NCBI RefSeq assembly: GCF_023806125.1
Contig: NZ_JAMSKT010000021.1
Span: 1 to 54,043 of the forward strand
Reading direction: 5' to 3'
Origin: Clostridium caldaquaticum
GTDB taxonomy: Bacteria; Bacillota; Clostridia; Clostridiales; Clostridiaceae
DNA: 54,043 bases
Below the pieces are notes generated by a model that made no database searches, was not told the origin of the DNA, and worked only from the letters and a program-made list of their open reading frames with translations. Shown in pieces: positions 46,446-54,043 of the stretch. Each line of letters starts with the position of its first letter. Position 1 is the stretch's first letter. The position numbers and the translations under genes were made by a program.

Positions 46446-47441
46446 TCATTTATGAACTTCATACAACATCTTATTTATTTGAGCTATTGTTTCATTTGCA
46501 TTTGCCAGACCTTCTGTATAAACTGCAATAATATATGGTTTTGAAGCATATACTATACCTACATCATTAACAAAGGCTCCATAGTTTCCTATTTTATGAG
46601 CTACTATATTTTGAGGTACATATTTATCAAGTCTATCATGAAACACAGTTTCTTTCATTATACCTATAAGTCTTGTATAATATGAATTATTATTTTTATT
46701 TTCGTATAACTGCTTAAGGAAAGTTAATTGTTCATTTGGAGTTATAGTATTTTGAGTAGGAACAGTATGTCCAACTTTCTGTCCAAAGCGTTTTTTCATT
46801 TCACTTCGTCCTATAGTTCTTATTATCATTCTTGTTGCTATATTATCTGAATATATTATACTGTAATCACTTAAAGTCTGAAGAGGAATAGGCTTTGACT
46901 TATCCATTCCCTGCAAAATTCCAGTACCGCCTTCATAATCAGTGTTTGCATTATATTTTACAGATTTACTAATATCAATTTTACCCTCTTTTACCATATC
47001 AAAAAGAACCATGTTCATAGGTACTTTAACAGTACTGGCAGCATTAAAATACTTGTCTCCATTTATTGAAAAACCTTTTCCGCTTTCAATATCATAATAT
47101 GCTAGACCAACTTTGGATACATTTTTATCCAAGTACTTTTTTATTTGAGCTTCTAAATTTTTAAGCTGCTCAGCTTTTTTTGCCTCTTCAAGCTTTTTTT
47201 GTTCTTCAAGTTTTCTTTGTTCTTCAAGTTTTCTTTGCTCCTCAAGTTTTCTCTCTTCTTCCTCTTTCTTTTGCAGCTCTAATTTTTTTTGTTCCTCCTG
47301 CTTCTTTGAAGATGTACTTTGTTCTTCAACAGCAGCTCTAGACTTTTGCTGCTGAAAATAATTGTACCCTCCATAAGCTCCAACTCCAATGAGTATAAGA
47401 ACCACTAAAATAATTAGTTTCTTTCCAAATCCCAAGTTCAT
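46446..47441 (-). CDS. serine hydrolase with class A beta-lactamase fold and coiled-coil linker
   Basis: 331 residues. A membrane span (8-26) anchors the protein; residues 35-105 form a charged coiled coil with a KLEEQR repeat. The catalytic domain has STVK (Ser136, Lys139; SxxK motif), SDN (198-200) and HKIG (KTG-like, near 283), so the serine-acylase fold is intact. I see no certain Glu166 equivalent in the omega-loop region near NTDYEGGTG, so true beta-lactamase activity is uncertain; a D,D-peptidase-like or other cell-wall hydrolase role is as likely. GGGGG precedes the ATG. It converges with the riboswitch gene. Confidence 0.85.
   Translation of the reverse strand: MNLGFGKKLIILVVLILIGVGAYGGYNYFQQQKSRAAVEEQSTSSKKQEEQKKLELQKKEEEERKLEEQRKLEEQRKLEEQKKLEEAKKAEQLKNLEAQIKKYLDKNVSKVGLAYYDIESGKGFSINGDKYFNAASTVKVPMNMVLFDMVKEGKIDISKSVKYNANTDYEGGTGILQGMDKSKPIPLQTLSDYSIIYSDNIATRMIIRTIGRSEMKKRFGQKVGHTVPTQNTITPNEQLTFLKQLYENKNNNSYYTRLIGIMKETVFHDRLDKYVPQNIVAHKIGNYGAFVNDVGIVYASKPYIIAVYTEGLANANETIAQINKMLYEVHK
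47193..47256 (-). repeat. tandem 18-bp repeat within the coiled-coil gene
   Basis: About three and a half copies of an 18-bp unit encoding KLEEQR, each nearly identical at DNA level (the repeats differ by only a base or two). Such perfect coding repeats can change in number by slippage, altering the length of the coiled-coil stalk. Confidence 0.75.
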
Positions 47442-47620
47442 ACCAGAACCCCCTTTAAGTTACTTTTTATAGAATATATTTAGTGTTATAATTGGATTTT
47501 CTTAATATAATGAACCGCATACAAAATATTATATCATATTAATCTATTATATTTATTACTAAAATATTGGTTTTATTCAGTTTACAATTACTTTTTAAAA
47601 TATGTGCCTTAAAACAAATT

Positions 47621-47650
47621 AAACTCCACCTAAATGCTTAGATGGAGCTT
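47621..47650 (-). terminator. terminator after thiI
   Basis: AAGCTCCATCTAA and TTAGGTGGAGTTT pair over 13 bp (two G-U) with a GCAT loop, followed by T-rich TTTAATTTGTTTT on the minus strand. Confidence 0.8.
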
Positions 47651-47653
47651 TTA

Positions 47654-48799
47654 TTACAGATTATATACTTCCATATTTTTAATAGCTTCTTCAACCAAAT
47701 TATCAACATCAAGTACACTTTCTGCTTTTCTCATCTTATCTAAAGCTGGCTTTGTCTTAGGATGCTTTGGAACAAATATAGTGCAACAATCTTCATAAGG
47801 AAGAATTGAAGTTTCATAAGTTCCTATTTCTCTTGATATGTTCATTATATCCTGCTTATCCATTGCTATGAGAGGTCTAAACATAGGTCTGTCTGCTACA
47901 TCAGTACTTACAACAAGTCCCTCCATAGTTTGACTCGCCACCTGACCTATGCTCTCTCCTGTAGTTACTGACTGTATATTGAACTTATGTGCCAGCTTGC
48001 AGGCTATTCTAGTCATAAACCTTCTCATTATTATTGTTAATTCATCTTCTCTGCACTTCTCTATTATAGCCATTTGAATATCTGTAAAAGGTACCACATA
48101 TAATGTTACTTTTCCTGTATAACTGCTAAGTATAGCAGCTAGCTGCTTAACTTTCTCCTTTGCCCTCTCACTAGTATAAGGATGACTGTGATAATAAACA
48201 CAACTTATCTCAACACCACGCCTTGCCATCATGTAACCAGCTACAGGAGAATCTATTCCTCCTGAAAGCATAAGCATAGTACTTCCATTCATTCCATAAG
48301 GAAGCCCTCCAACAGCCTTAATTCTATTGGAGTAAACATAGGCTTTATCTCTTATTTCTACATTTATTGTATGCTGCGGCTTGCTTATTTGTACTGTTAA
48401 TTCTGGTGCATTTTTTAAAATATAAGCACCAACTTCCCTGCTTATATCCATAGATGTCCCTTTAAAATTTTTATTTGCTCTGTTTGTCTCAACTTTAAAA
48501 GTTGCAGCTTTAAGCCCTTTAACTTCTTCTAAAGCCTGTTTTTTTATTTCCTCCATAGAAGCTTCAACTTCTGTTACAATACATACTTCTGATATACCAA
48601 AAACTTTTATTACTTTGTGAACTACTTCTTCTAATTTCTCTGAATAAATAAACCATCTTCCTTGATCTATAACAAACTCATAATCTGTGCCCTCCAGCAC
48701 TTTTTTAATATTATCTTTTAATTTTTTTTCAAATCTGTTTCTATTTAATCCTTTAAGAAATATTTCCGGGGCGTATTTTACTAAAACTAGCTTTCTCAT
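47654..48799 (-). CDS. thiI: tRNA 4-thiouridine synthase ThiI
   Basis: Adenylates U8 of tRNA and inserts sulfur to make 4-thiouridine. The 381-residue protein has an N-terminal ferredoxin-like/THUMP region, a PP-loop SGGIDSPVAGYMMARRG (near residue 175) and a C-terminal region with DCCTIFVPKHP. There is no rhodanese domain, as in other Gram-positives, so it depends on the partner cysteine desulfurase. It overlaps the nifS-like gene by four bases (ATGA), so the pair is coupled. Confidence 0.94.
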   Translation of the reverse strand: MRKLVLVKYAPEIFLKGLNRNRFEKKLKDNIKKVLEGTDYEFVIDQGRWFIYSEKLEEVVHKVIKVFGISEVCIVTEVEASMEEIKKQALEEVKGLKAATFKVETNRANKNFKGTSMDISREVGAYILKNAPELTVQISKPQHTINVEIRDKAYVYSNRIKAVGGLPYGMNGSTMLMLSGGIDSPVAGYMMARRGVEISCVYYHSHPYTSERAKEKVKQLAAILSSYTGKVTLYVVPFTDIQMAIIEKCREDELTIIMRRFMTRIACKLAHKFNIQSVTTGESIGQVASQTMEGLVVSTDVADRPMFRPLIAMDKQDIMNISREIGTYETSILPYEDCCTIFVPKHPKTKPALDKMRKAESVLDVDNLVEEAIKNMEVYNL

Positions 48800-49935
48800 A
48801 TTCTAACTCTCCTTAAAAATCTTAATGACCTGTTTAATAAATCTACAGTATAGTCCACTTCTTCTTTTGTACTGTATTCACTGAAACTAAAACGAATAGT
48901 ACCTTTTATTTCATCATCTTTTAGCCCAATAGCTTTAAGCACATGACTATCCTTTGTATCCTTAGAAGAGCAGGCAGAACCTGTAGATACATAAACTCCA
49001 CCCTCTTCCAAAAGATGAAGCAGAACTTCAGCACGAACACCTTTAAATGATATACTTAATATATAAGGTGAAAAATCTTCATCCATTGGGCTATTTATCT
49101 TAACTCCCTGCATTTGTGCAAGCTTAGTTATAAAATAATTCTTAACTTCTATTATTTTTTGAAAGTTTTCCTCTCTATTTTCGTAAATAATCTGTGCTGC
49201 TTTTGCAAAGCCTGCTATAGCAGCTAAATTTTCTGTACCTGAACGAAAGCTTTTTTCCTGCCCTCCTCCAAAAATTAAAGGTTTTGGAACAAGCCCTTTT
49301 CTTACATAAGCTAAACCTACTCCCCTAGGTCCATGTATTTTATGACTACTTACTGATAAAAGATCAATTTTTGTTTTTTGAACATCAATTTTAAATTTTC
49401 CATAGCTTTGCACAGCATCTACATGAAATTTGATACGGCTGCTTTTTTCCTTCAAAAGCCTACCTATAGTTTCAATATCCTGAACTACTCCTATTTCGTT
49501 ATTTACATGCATTATGCTTACAATAACAGTATCCTTGTTTATAGAACTTTCTAATTCATTTATATCTATTTTCCCTCTGCTGTCTACATTTAAATATGTA
49601 ACAATAGCTCCTAAACTTTCAAGTTCTTTACATATATTTATTACGCTTGGATGTTCTATTTTTGTTGTAATTATATGAGACCCCTCTTTAACAAAGCCTC
49701 TAATAAGAAAATTATTGCTTTCACTTCCTCCTGAAGTAAATATAATTTCATCTTTGCTGCAATTTAATGTTTTAGCTAAAACTTCTCTGCTTTCATTCAT
49801 CCTGCCTTCTGCTTTTATACCCAGACTATAAGCTGAGGATGGATTTGCATAGTAATTTTTCATTGTATCAGCAACTATATCTATAACCTCATCATAAGGT
49901 TTTGTAGTAGCACTATTATCTAAATAAATTTCCAT
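48796..49935 (-). CDS. cysteine desulfurase of the NifS/IscS type
   Basis: PLP enzyme that releases sulfur from cysteine as an enzyme-bound persulfide. The 379-residue protein has the PLP lysine in SSHKIHGPRGVG, and the active-site Cys in STGSACSSKD on the mobile loop. Its place directly before thiI, in the same operon, shows that it is the dedicated sulfur donor for tRNA 4-thiouridine (the NifZ-ThiI arrangement known in Bacillus). GGAAGTGATG precedes the ATG. Confidence 0.93.
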   Translation of the reverse strand: MEIYLDNSATTKPYDEVIDIVADTMKNYYANPSSAYSLGIKAEGRMNESREVLAKTLNCSKDEIIFTSGGSESNNFLIRGFVKEGSHIITTKIEHPSVINICKELESLGAIVTYLNVDSRGKIDINELESSINKDTVIVSIMHVNNEIGVVQDIETIGRLLKEKSSRIKFHVDAVQSYGKFKIDVQKTKIDLLSVSSHKIHGPRGVGLAYVRKGLVPKPLIFGGGQEKSFRSGTENLAAIAGFAKAAQIIYENREENFQKIIEVKNYFITKLAQMQGVKINSPMDEDFSPYILSISFKGVRAEVLLHLLEEGGVYVSTGSACSSKDTKDSHVLKAIGLKDDEIKGTIRFSFSEYSTKEEVDYTVDLLNRSLRFLRRVRI

Positions 49936-49993
49936 GGCATCACTTCCTAGAATTTATTATTTGTGTATATAAATAATTTTATTTATGTCATAA

Positions 49994-50022
49994 AAAATGA
50001 ATAGGCATTTAACCTATTCATC
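49994..50022 (-). terminator. terminator after lgt
   Basis: ATGAATAGG and CCTATTCAT form a perfect 9-bp stem with a 7-base loop and a TTTTTT run on the minus strand, about 30 bases after the lgt stop. Confidence 0.86.
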
Positions 50023-50050
50023 TTAATATAATACTATTTTATTTTTGGAA

Positions 50051-50818
50051 TTACAATATATTTTTCTTCCTAAAATATGCAAAGTATATGTACAATAAGC
50101 TAATAACAACACCAGTTATACTAACTAGCTGTGCAACTCTTATAGGTCCTAACATTAAACTATCTGTTCTAAGTCCTTCAATAAAAAATCTTCCTATAGA
50201 GTATAAACCAACATAAGTGAAAAATATTGTTCCATCTTTCTTTACTCTTTTAATAAGCATAATAAGTATAAAAGATACCAGAAGATTCCACAAAGATTCA
50301 TATAAAAATGTTGGATGATAGTATATACCATTAATATTCATACCCTTTTGAATAAATTCAGGGAATCTTTTTATAAATTCATAGGAAACTTCTCCGCCAT
50401 GAGCTTCTTGATTAAAGAAGTTACCCCATCTTCCAACAGCTTGAGCTAAAATTATGGACGGTGCTGCAGCATCCGCATAGCTTAAAAATTTTATTTTTTT
50501 CTTTCTTGCATACAAAAAACCAGCTAACAGTGCAAATAAAACACCGCCGTGTATTGCAAGTCCCCCCTGTCTTATATTTATGATTTCTGCAGGATACTTT
50601 CCATAGTAATCTAGATTAAATAAAACATAATACAATCTTGCTCCCACAATAGCAGAGGGCAAAGCAATAAGTATAATATCCATCATCATGTCATAACTTA
50701 TATTTTTTACTTTACAGGTGTATGAAGCTAACAGAATTCCAAGTATCATACCACATGAAATTAATATTCCATACCATCTTATAGGAATACCAAATAGATT
50801 AAAAGCCTCCGGATTCAT
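50051..50818 (-). CDS. lgt: prolipoprotein diacylglyceryl transferase
   Basis: Adds diacylglycerol from phosphatidylglycerol to the lipobox cysteine of lipoproteins, such as the two BMP receptors here. The 255-residue protein has about seven membrane spans, the signature [14 protein letters not shown] with the catalytic Arg, IPIRWYG at the N-terminus and the loop [17 protein letters not shown] precedes the ATG. It stands alone, flanked by terminators. Confidence 0.95.
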   Translation of the reverse strand: MNPEAFNLFGIPIRWYGILISCGMILGILLASYTCKVKNISYDMMMDIILIALPSAIVGARLYYVLFNLDYYGKYPAEIINIRQGGLAIHGGVLFALLAGFLYARKKKIKFLSYADAAAPSIILAQAVGRWGNFFNQEAHGGEVSYEFIKRFPEFIQKGMNINGIYYHPTFLYESLWNLLVSFILIMLIKRVKKDGTIFFTYVGLYSIGRFFIEGLRTDSLMLGPIRVAQLVSITGVVISLLYIYFAYFRKKNIL

Positions 50819-50898
50819 AATTTACCTCCTATGTAATTCCTTAATATAAAATTAATGATATCATAATAACATAAATTTATGAAGATTTTTAATTTAAA

Positions 50899-50933
50899 AA
50901 AATTAACCCTCTAAATTTGAGAGTTAATAGTTT
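50899..50933 (-). terminator. terminator after the PAP2 gene
   Basis: ATTAACTCTC and GAGGGTTAAT form a stem of 10 bp with one wobble, loop of 7 bases, followed by TTTTTTT on the minus strand. Confidence 0.83.
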
Positions 50934-50948
50934 TACTATAATTTAACA

Positions 50949-51650
50949 TTAAACTTCCAGTTTCTTTTTCATCATAAATAAAATAATTTGTTTTTTAATC
51001 CAGAAGTAAACTCTACCACTATAAGCCTCTGAAACTCTAAATATTAAATCTGCATAAACTATGCCTGAAACAACGTCTAAAATTACATGCTGCTTAACAA
51101 AAAGAGTAGAAATTATTATTATTATTGAACAGAACCATACTGCTGAAATAATAGATTTACTTTTAATATTGCTTGCCATAACTGCTTTTATCATTAAATA
51201 ACTTGTTAAAACATGTATACTTGGAAAACAGTTATAAGGCTGATCTGCACTGTATATGATTGACATAAGTTTTGTTAATATATCACTGCCAACAAGCTCT
51301 GGTCTTGGAACAGTGGTTTGAAAAAAGAAGAAAGTTATATAACAGGCAATTAGACCTAAATTATAGCTTACAACAGTTACAAAATAAGTTTTCTTATCCT
51401 TAATGCACAAATAAGCCATAACTAAGAAAATAAAAACATACCAGACAATATACGGAATTATAAATACTTTCATAAATGGTATAGCTTTATCTAATTTAGT
51501 TACTAAACTGTATACTCCTCTTTTGGAATTATTAAGCAATACATAAAAAATATTTAAAGGTACAATAAATAACATGGCACTAGCAGCCAGTAAATTTTCT
51601 TTGATTTTTTTTATACTCTCTTTTTCCTTACTAGAAACAACTTTTTCCAT
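50949..51650 (-). CDS. PAP2-superfamily membrane phosphatase or phosphotransferase
   Basis: Integral membrane protein, 233 residues, about six spans. PAP2 motifs are TVPRPEL (region of motif 1), CFPSIHVLTSYL (motif 2 with catalytic His) and KQHVILDVVSGIVYADL (motif 3 with His and Asp). This form resembles the inositol-phosphoceramide/Aur1-like branch and lacks the usual SR before the final His. Likely substrates are lipid phosphates, but I cannot say which. GGGGAAG precedes the ATG. Confidence 0.82.
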   Translation of the reverse strand: MEKVVSSKEKESIKKIKENLLAASAMLFIVPLNIFYVLLNNSKRGVYSLVTKLDKAIPFMKVFIIPYIVWYVFIFLVMAYLCIKDKKTYFVTVVSYNLGLIACYITFFFFQTTVPRPELVGSDILTKLMSIIYSADQPYNCFPSIHVLTSYLMIKAVMASNIKSKSIISAVWFCSIIIIISTLFVKQHVILDVVSGIVYADLIFRVSEAYSGRVYFWIKKQIILFMMKKKLEV

Positions 51651-52055
51651 AATCTTCCCCCAAATTTATTTTATTTATTTTTTATATATCATCTCTATAT
51701 ACTGTTATTATGTATTATAATTTTTGCATCATATTCCAATTATAAACTTTTTCTTTATTTAAAACAATATATACATATATTAATATAAATTTCTTAAAAA
51801 AATAGTGCAAAATTCTTAAAAATATATTAAAATAATAATAATTATTATATGCTATTTATTGTATTTTTCTATTGTTGTATTATTATAGTTTTATAGTTTC
51901 AATTCACTCCATATTATATACCTTTTCTCCATATAACATATTTCCAAAGTTTCCATAAATATTTTTATACAAAAAATCATAAAACTATTCAACAAAATTT
52001 TTAATAATGATAAAATGTTAATTGATTAATTTTGGACAAGGGTGGGTAGCCAATA
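51651..52055. other. AT-rich intergenic region between divergent PAP2 and hydrolase genes
   Basis: About 400 bp with no open frame. It contains the likely divergent promoters and runs of A/T; the only clear sigma-A promoter is that at 51988-52016 on the plus strand. I see no RNA or repeat in it. Confidence 0.6.
51988..52016 (+). promoter_or_regulatory. promoter of the alpha/beta hydrolase gene
   Basis: TTCAAC, a 17-bp spacer and TAAAAT, about 40 bp before the ATG; nearly the same layout as before the M42 peptidase gene. Confidence 0.6.
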
Positions 52056-53051
52056 ATGCAAGTTCAATTTACATCATTAAAAGATGTTAGAAGAAATAAG
52101 AAAAAAAAATGGCCTAGAATTGCATTCGATGTAATTTTTGTAGTTTTTATAATTACTAACGTGATAAGTCTTTATATCGGAAATAATTACTATAAAAAAA
52201 TTTTCGAAATAAATACAAAAACAGATTTAGATCAGTATGAAACTTATAAATCTACCTTCAATGAAAGAAGATTCAGCGATATTCAAAGGGAAGAAGTATC
52301 TGTAGCCTCTAAAAACAACTATAAACTTTATGGAACCTATATTAAAAATCCTAAAGCTACCAATAATACAATTATACTTTTGCACCGCTTAGGAGGAAGC
52401 CGATGGTCCTCAATGAAGTATACAGATATGTATTTGGACAAAGGTTTTAATGTTTTAGTTTACGATGGAAGACACCATGGTTATAGCGGTGGTGATAATG
52501 TTACCTATGGTTTTTATGAAAAAGATGACTTGGATAAGTGGGTAGATTGGGTTTACAGAAAAAATAAAGGCGGAATTATTGGTGTCCACGGTGAATCCAC
52601 AGGGGCAGCTGCAGCACTGCTCCATTCAAAAATAAATGAGAATAAAAAAAAGGTAAGTTTTTATATAGCAGACAGTGCTTTTTCAGACTTAAACGAATTT
52701 TTTACCATACGAATAAAACAAGATTATAATTTAAAATCTAACCTCCTGATTAAGCCTTTAATCTTCTATATAGACAAAATAAATAAACTAAAAAATGGAT
52801 TTTATTTAACAGAAGTTTCTCCTATAAATATTGTTGGTAATATTAAAACTCCTATTATGTTTATTCATGGTGCAAATGATACTTATGTACCTAAAACAAT
52901 GAGTGAAGATTTATATAAAGCAAAATCAGGAACAAAGCAAATTTATATAGCACCAGCTTCTGATAATAATGAAGCGTACTTAAATAATCAGGATGAATAT
53001 AGGGATAGAGTATACACCTTTATAGATTCAGTTATTTCTATCAATAACTAA
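52056..53051 (+). CDS. membrane-anchored alpha/beta hydrolase lacking the expected catalytic His
   Basis: The 331-residue protein has a membrane span (about residues 21-41) and an extracellular hydrolase domain. The oxyanion block LLHRLGGSRWS, DGRHHGYS, the nucleophile elbow GVHGESTGAAAA (Ser181) and the acid HGANDTYVP (Asp275) are clear, as in related Clostridium/Bacillus YqkD-like proteins. Where those carry HAxxY near the C-terminus this one has DNNEAY (Asn304), so the triad histidine appears to be missing. It may be inactive, use another His, or bind a ligand only. A GGGTGGG site precedes the ATG. Confidence 0.85.
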   Translation: MQVQFTSLKDVRRNKKKKWPRIAFDVIFVVFIITNVISLYIGNNYYKKIFEINTKTDLDQYETYKSTFNERRFSDIQREEVSVASKNNYKLYGTYIKNPKATNNTIILLHRLGGSRWSSMKYTDMYLDKGFNVLVYDGRHHGYSGGDNVTYGFYEKDDLDKWVDWVYRKNKGGIIGVHGESTGAAAALLHSKINENKKKVSFYIADSAFSDLNEFFTIRIKQDYNLKSNLLIKPLIFYIDKINKLKNGFYLTEVSPINIVGNIKTPIMFIHGANDTYVPKTMSEDLYKAKSGTKQIYIAPASDNNEAYLNNQDEYRDRVYTFIDSVISINN

Positions 53052-53052
53052 G

Positions 53053-53078
53053 AAGGACAGCCTCTTTTAGCTGTCCTT
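53053..53078. terminator. terminator between the hydrolase and terC-like genes
   Basis: AAGGACAGC and GCTGTCCTT form a perfect 9-bp stem with an 8-base loop. The T-run is moderate on both sides, suitable for two converging genes. Confidence 0.78.
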
Positions 53079-53109
53079 TAATCTTTAGAGCTGTATTTTA
53101 TTATCAATT

Positions 53110-53955
53110 TCATATTCCACTATATTTTTTCTGTGGAAAAAGTACTGATATTGCAATACTCCCTATTAATATTAAAAATATAATCAAAAGTGATATTACT
53201 AAAGGTATTTGTATATCAAAAAATAATATTAATAGTTTAACTCCTGTAAAAGAAAGTATTAAAGCTACTCCATATTTTACATAGCAAAAAAGACTATGCA
53301 GTTTTTGCAGCACAAAATACATACTTCTAAGACCAAGTACAGCAAAAATATTTGAAGTGTATACAATAAAAGGATTTGTTGTTATAGAAAAAATAGCTGG
53401 TATTGAGTCTATAGCAAATAATATATCGGAGGTTTCAATAATCAAAATAATTGCAAATAACGGTGTAGCATAAATTTTATTTTTAATTCTAACAAAAAAT
53501 TTCTCTCCATAAAGTTTCTCTGTAACAGGCAGCAGTTTTTCAATAATCTTTATTACCTTACTGTTTTTTAAATCTATGTTGCTTTCTCCTCCAAACATCA
53601 TTTCTACTCCGCTTACTAATAATACTGCACCAAACAAATATAGTATCCAATGAAACTTATTTATTACAGAAATACCTAATATAATAAAAACAAGTCGAAG
53701 AATAATAGCTCCTATAATTCCATAATCTAATACTCTTCTTTGATACATTGAAGGAATTTTAAAAGCCTCAAAAACCATTAAAAACAAAAAAAGGTTGTCC
53801 GCACTTAAACTAAACTCTATCATATACCCTCCTAAAAATTGAAGGGCACTTTCTTCACCTAAAATTATGTATACTATAATGTTAAAAAGTATAGACATAC
53901 ACATCCAAAATAAAACTGAAAATAATGCATTTTTTGCTCTCAATTTAACTATCAT
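53110..53955 (-). CDS. TerC/Alx-family integral membrane protein
   Basis: 281-residue membrane protein with about eight spans. Family motifs are MIEFSLSADNLFLFLMVFEAF and ETSDILFAIDSIPAIF, whose aspartates are thought to bind a metal; TerC/Alx proteins are linked to manganese export and metal stress. The start is set at the ATG in the 86-bp repeat (GAAAGGA directly before it, a very short gap). A longer frame beginning with TTG at 54009 would add 18 residues that are encoded entirely by the repeat. The promoter-like TTGACA in the repeat would drive it. No yybP-ykoY manganese riboswitch is seen in the 88 bases upstream that are available. Confidence 0.88.
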   Translation of the reverse strand: MIVKLRAKNALFSVLFWMCMSILFNIIVYIILGEESALQFLGGYMIEFSLSADNLFLFLMVFEAFKIPSMYQRRVLDYGIIGAIILRLVFIILGISVINKFHWILYLFGAVLLVSGVEMMFGGESNIDLKNSKVIKIIEKLLPVTEKLYGEKFFVRIKNKIYATPLFAIILIIETSDILFAIDSIPAIFSITTNPFIVYTSNIFAVLGLRSMYFVLQKLHSLFCYVKYGVALILSFTGVKLLILFFDIQIPLVISLLIIFLILIGSIAISVLFPQKKYSGI

Positions 53956-54030
53956 TCCTTTCGCTGTGCTCAAGGCACAAAAATTTATGAAAATGTATAT
54001 TCTGTACAAACTCTGTCAATAATATAGGCA
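53945..54030 (-). repeat. 86-bp terminal inverted repeat, right copy
   Basis: Exact reverse complement of bases 1-86. This copy contains the start codon and ribosome site of the terC-like gene and, upstream, a TTGACA hexamer. Unique sequence begins on both sides (53944 and 54031). Confidence 0.95.
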
Positions 54031-54043
54031 AGTATGCAGATAT

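Noticed and set aside
47654-48799. Truncation of ThiI because it lacks a rhodanese domain
   Set aside because: Absence of the rhodanese domain is normal in Gram-positive bacteria; the PP-loop and the C-terminus are complete.
53956-54043. yybP-ykoY manganese riboswitch upstream of the terC-like gene
   Set aside because: The 88 bases available contain no conserved core of that class; a more distant leader cannot be excluded.

Overview
The window reads as chromosomal DNA of an anaerobic, low-GC Gram-positive bacterium, most likely a Clostridium or close relative. The evidence is the very AT-rich sequence, strong AGGAGG-type ribosome binding sites, frequent TTG/GTG starts, an [FeFe]-hydrogenase maturation set (HydE, HydF, HydG and the TM1266-type protein), an rpoN-cggR-gap-pgk-tpi-gpmI-eno block, ssrA/smpB, and purine and c-di-AMP riboswitches. 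The species cannot be fixed from the sequence alone.

Layout. Both ends carry the same 86-bp sequence in opposite orientation (1-86 and 53945-54030). 9-1712: a truncated-looking membrane protein and decayed gene fragments lying between two copies of one terminator. 1744-2137: tmRNA (ssrA). 2372-7274: a BMP-type nucleoside ABC importer under a guanine-type riboswitch. 7369-7839: smpB. 8054-13471: the hydrogenase maturation region, with aspA-hydF on + converging on TM1266-hydE-hydG on -. 13740-16280: rnr and secG. 16384-22340: glutamate synthase gltB-gltD. 22602-31409: rpoN, cggR and the lower glycolytic genes. 31517-36289: a second BMP-type ABC importer. 36611-40007: degV, trmL, a HAD phosphatase and a cell-wall amidase. 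40226-40310: tRNA-Leu(CAG). 40445-47441: mostly envelope genes (VanW/G5 protein, M42 peptidase, beta-propeller protein, CPBP protease, a c-di-AMP riboswitch gene, a beta-lactamase-fold hydrolase). 47654-53955: nifS-thiI, lgt, a PAP2 protein, an alpha/beta hydrolase and a TerC-family membrane protein.

How the genes work together. The glycolytic block converts triose phosphates to phosphoenolpyruvate and is probably controlled by CggR acting on a visible pair of GGGAC repeats just downstream of its own promoter. HydE, HydG and HydF build the H-cluster of [FeFe]-hydrogenase, which disposes of electrons from that fermentation; aspartase next to hydF could feed ammonia or fumarate. GltBD assimilates ammonia. 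Two separate BMP importers salvage nucleosides, only one of them with a purine aptamer. The eno, secG, rnr, smpB and ssrA genes, often close together in clostridia, keep their order here but are separated by three insertions.

Most interesting for follow-up: the 86-bp terminal inverted repeat, which carries a promoter-like -35, a ribosome binding site and the terC start codon; a promoter-leader-terminator arrangement with a competing antiterminator before the TM1266-hydE-hydG operon; a fully readable guanine-riboswitch attenuator; and a c-di-AMP riboswitch before an uncharacterised envelope gene, with a possible anti-Shine-Dalgarno segment inside the aptamer. No CRISPR array, prophage or intact insertion sequence was seen. 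No search or folding program was run: RNA structures were paired by eye and family names rest on recognised motifs.
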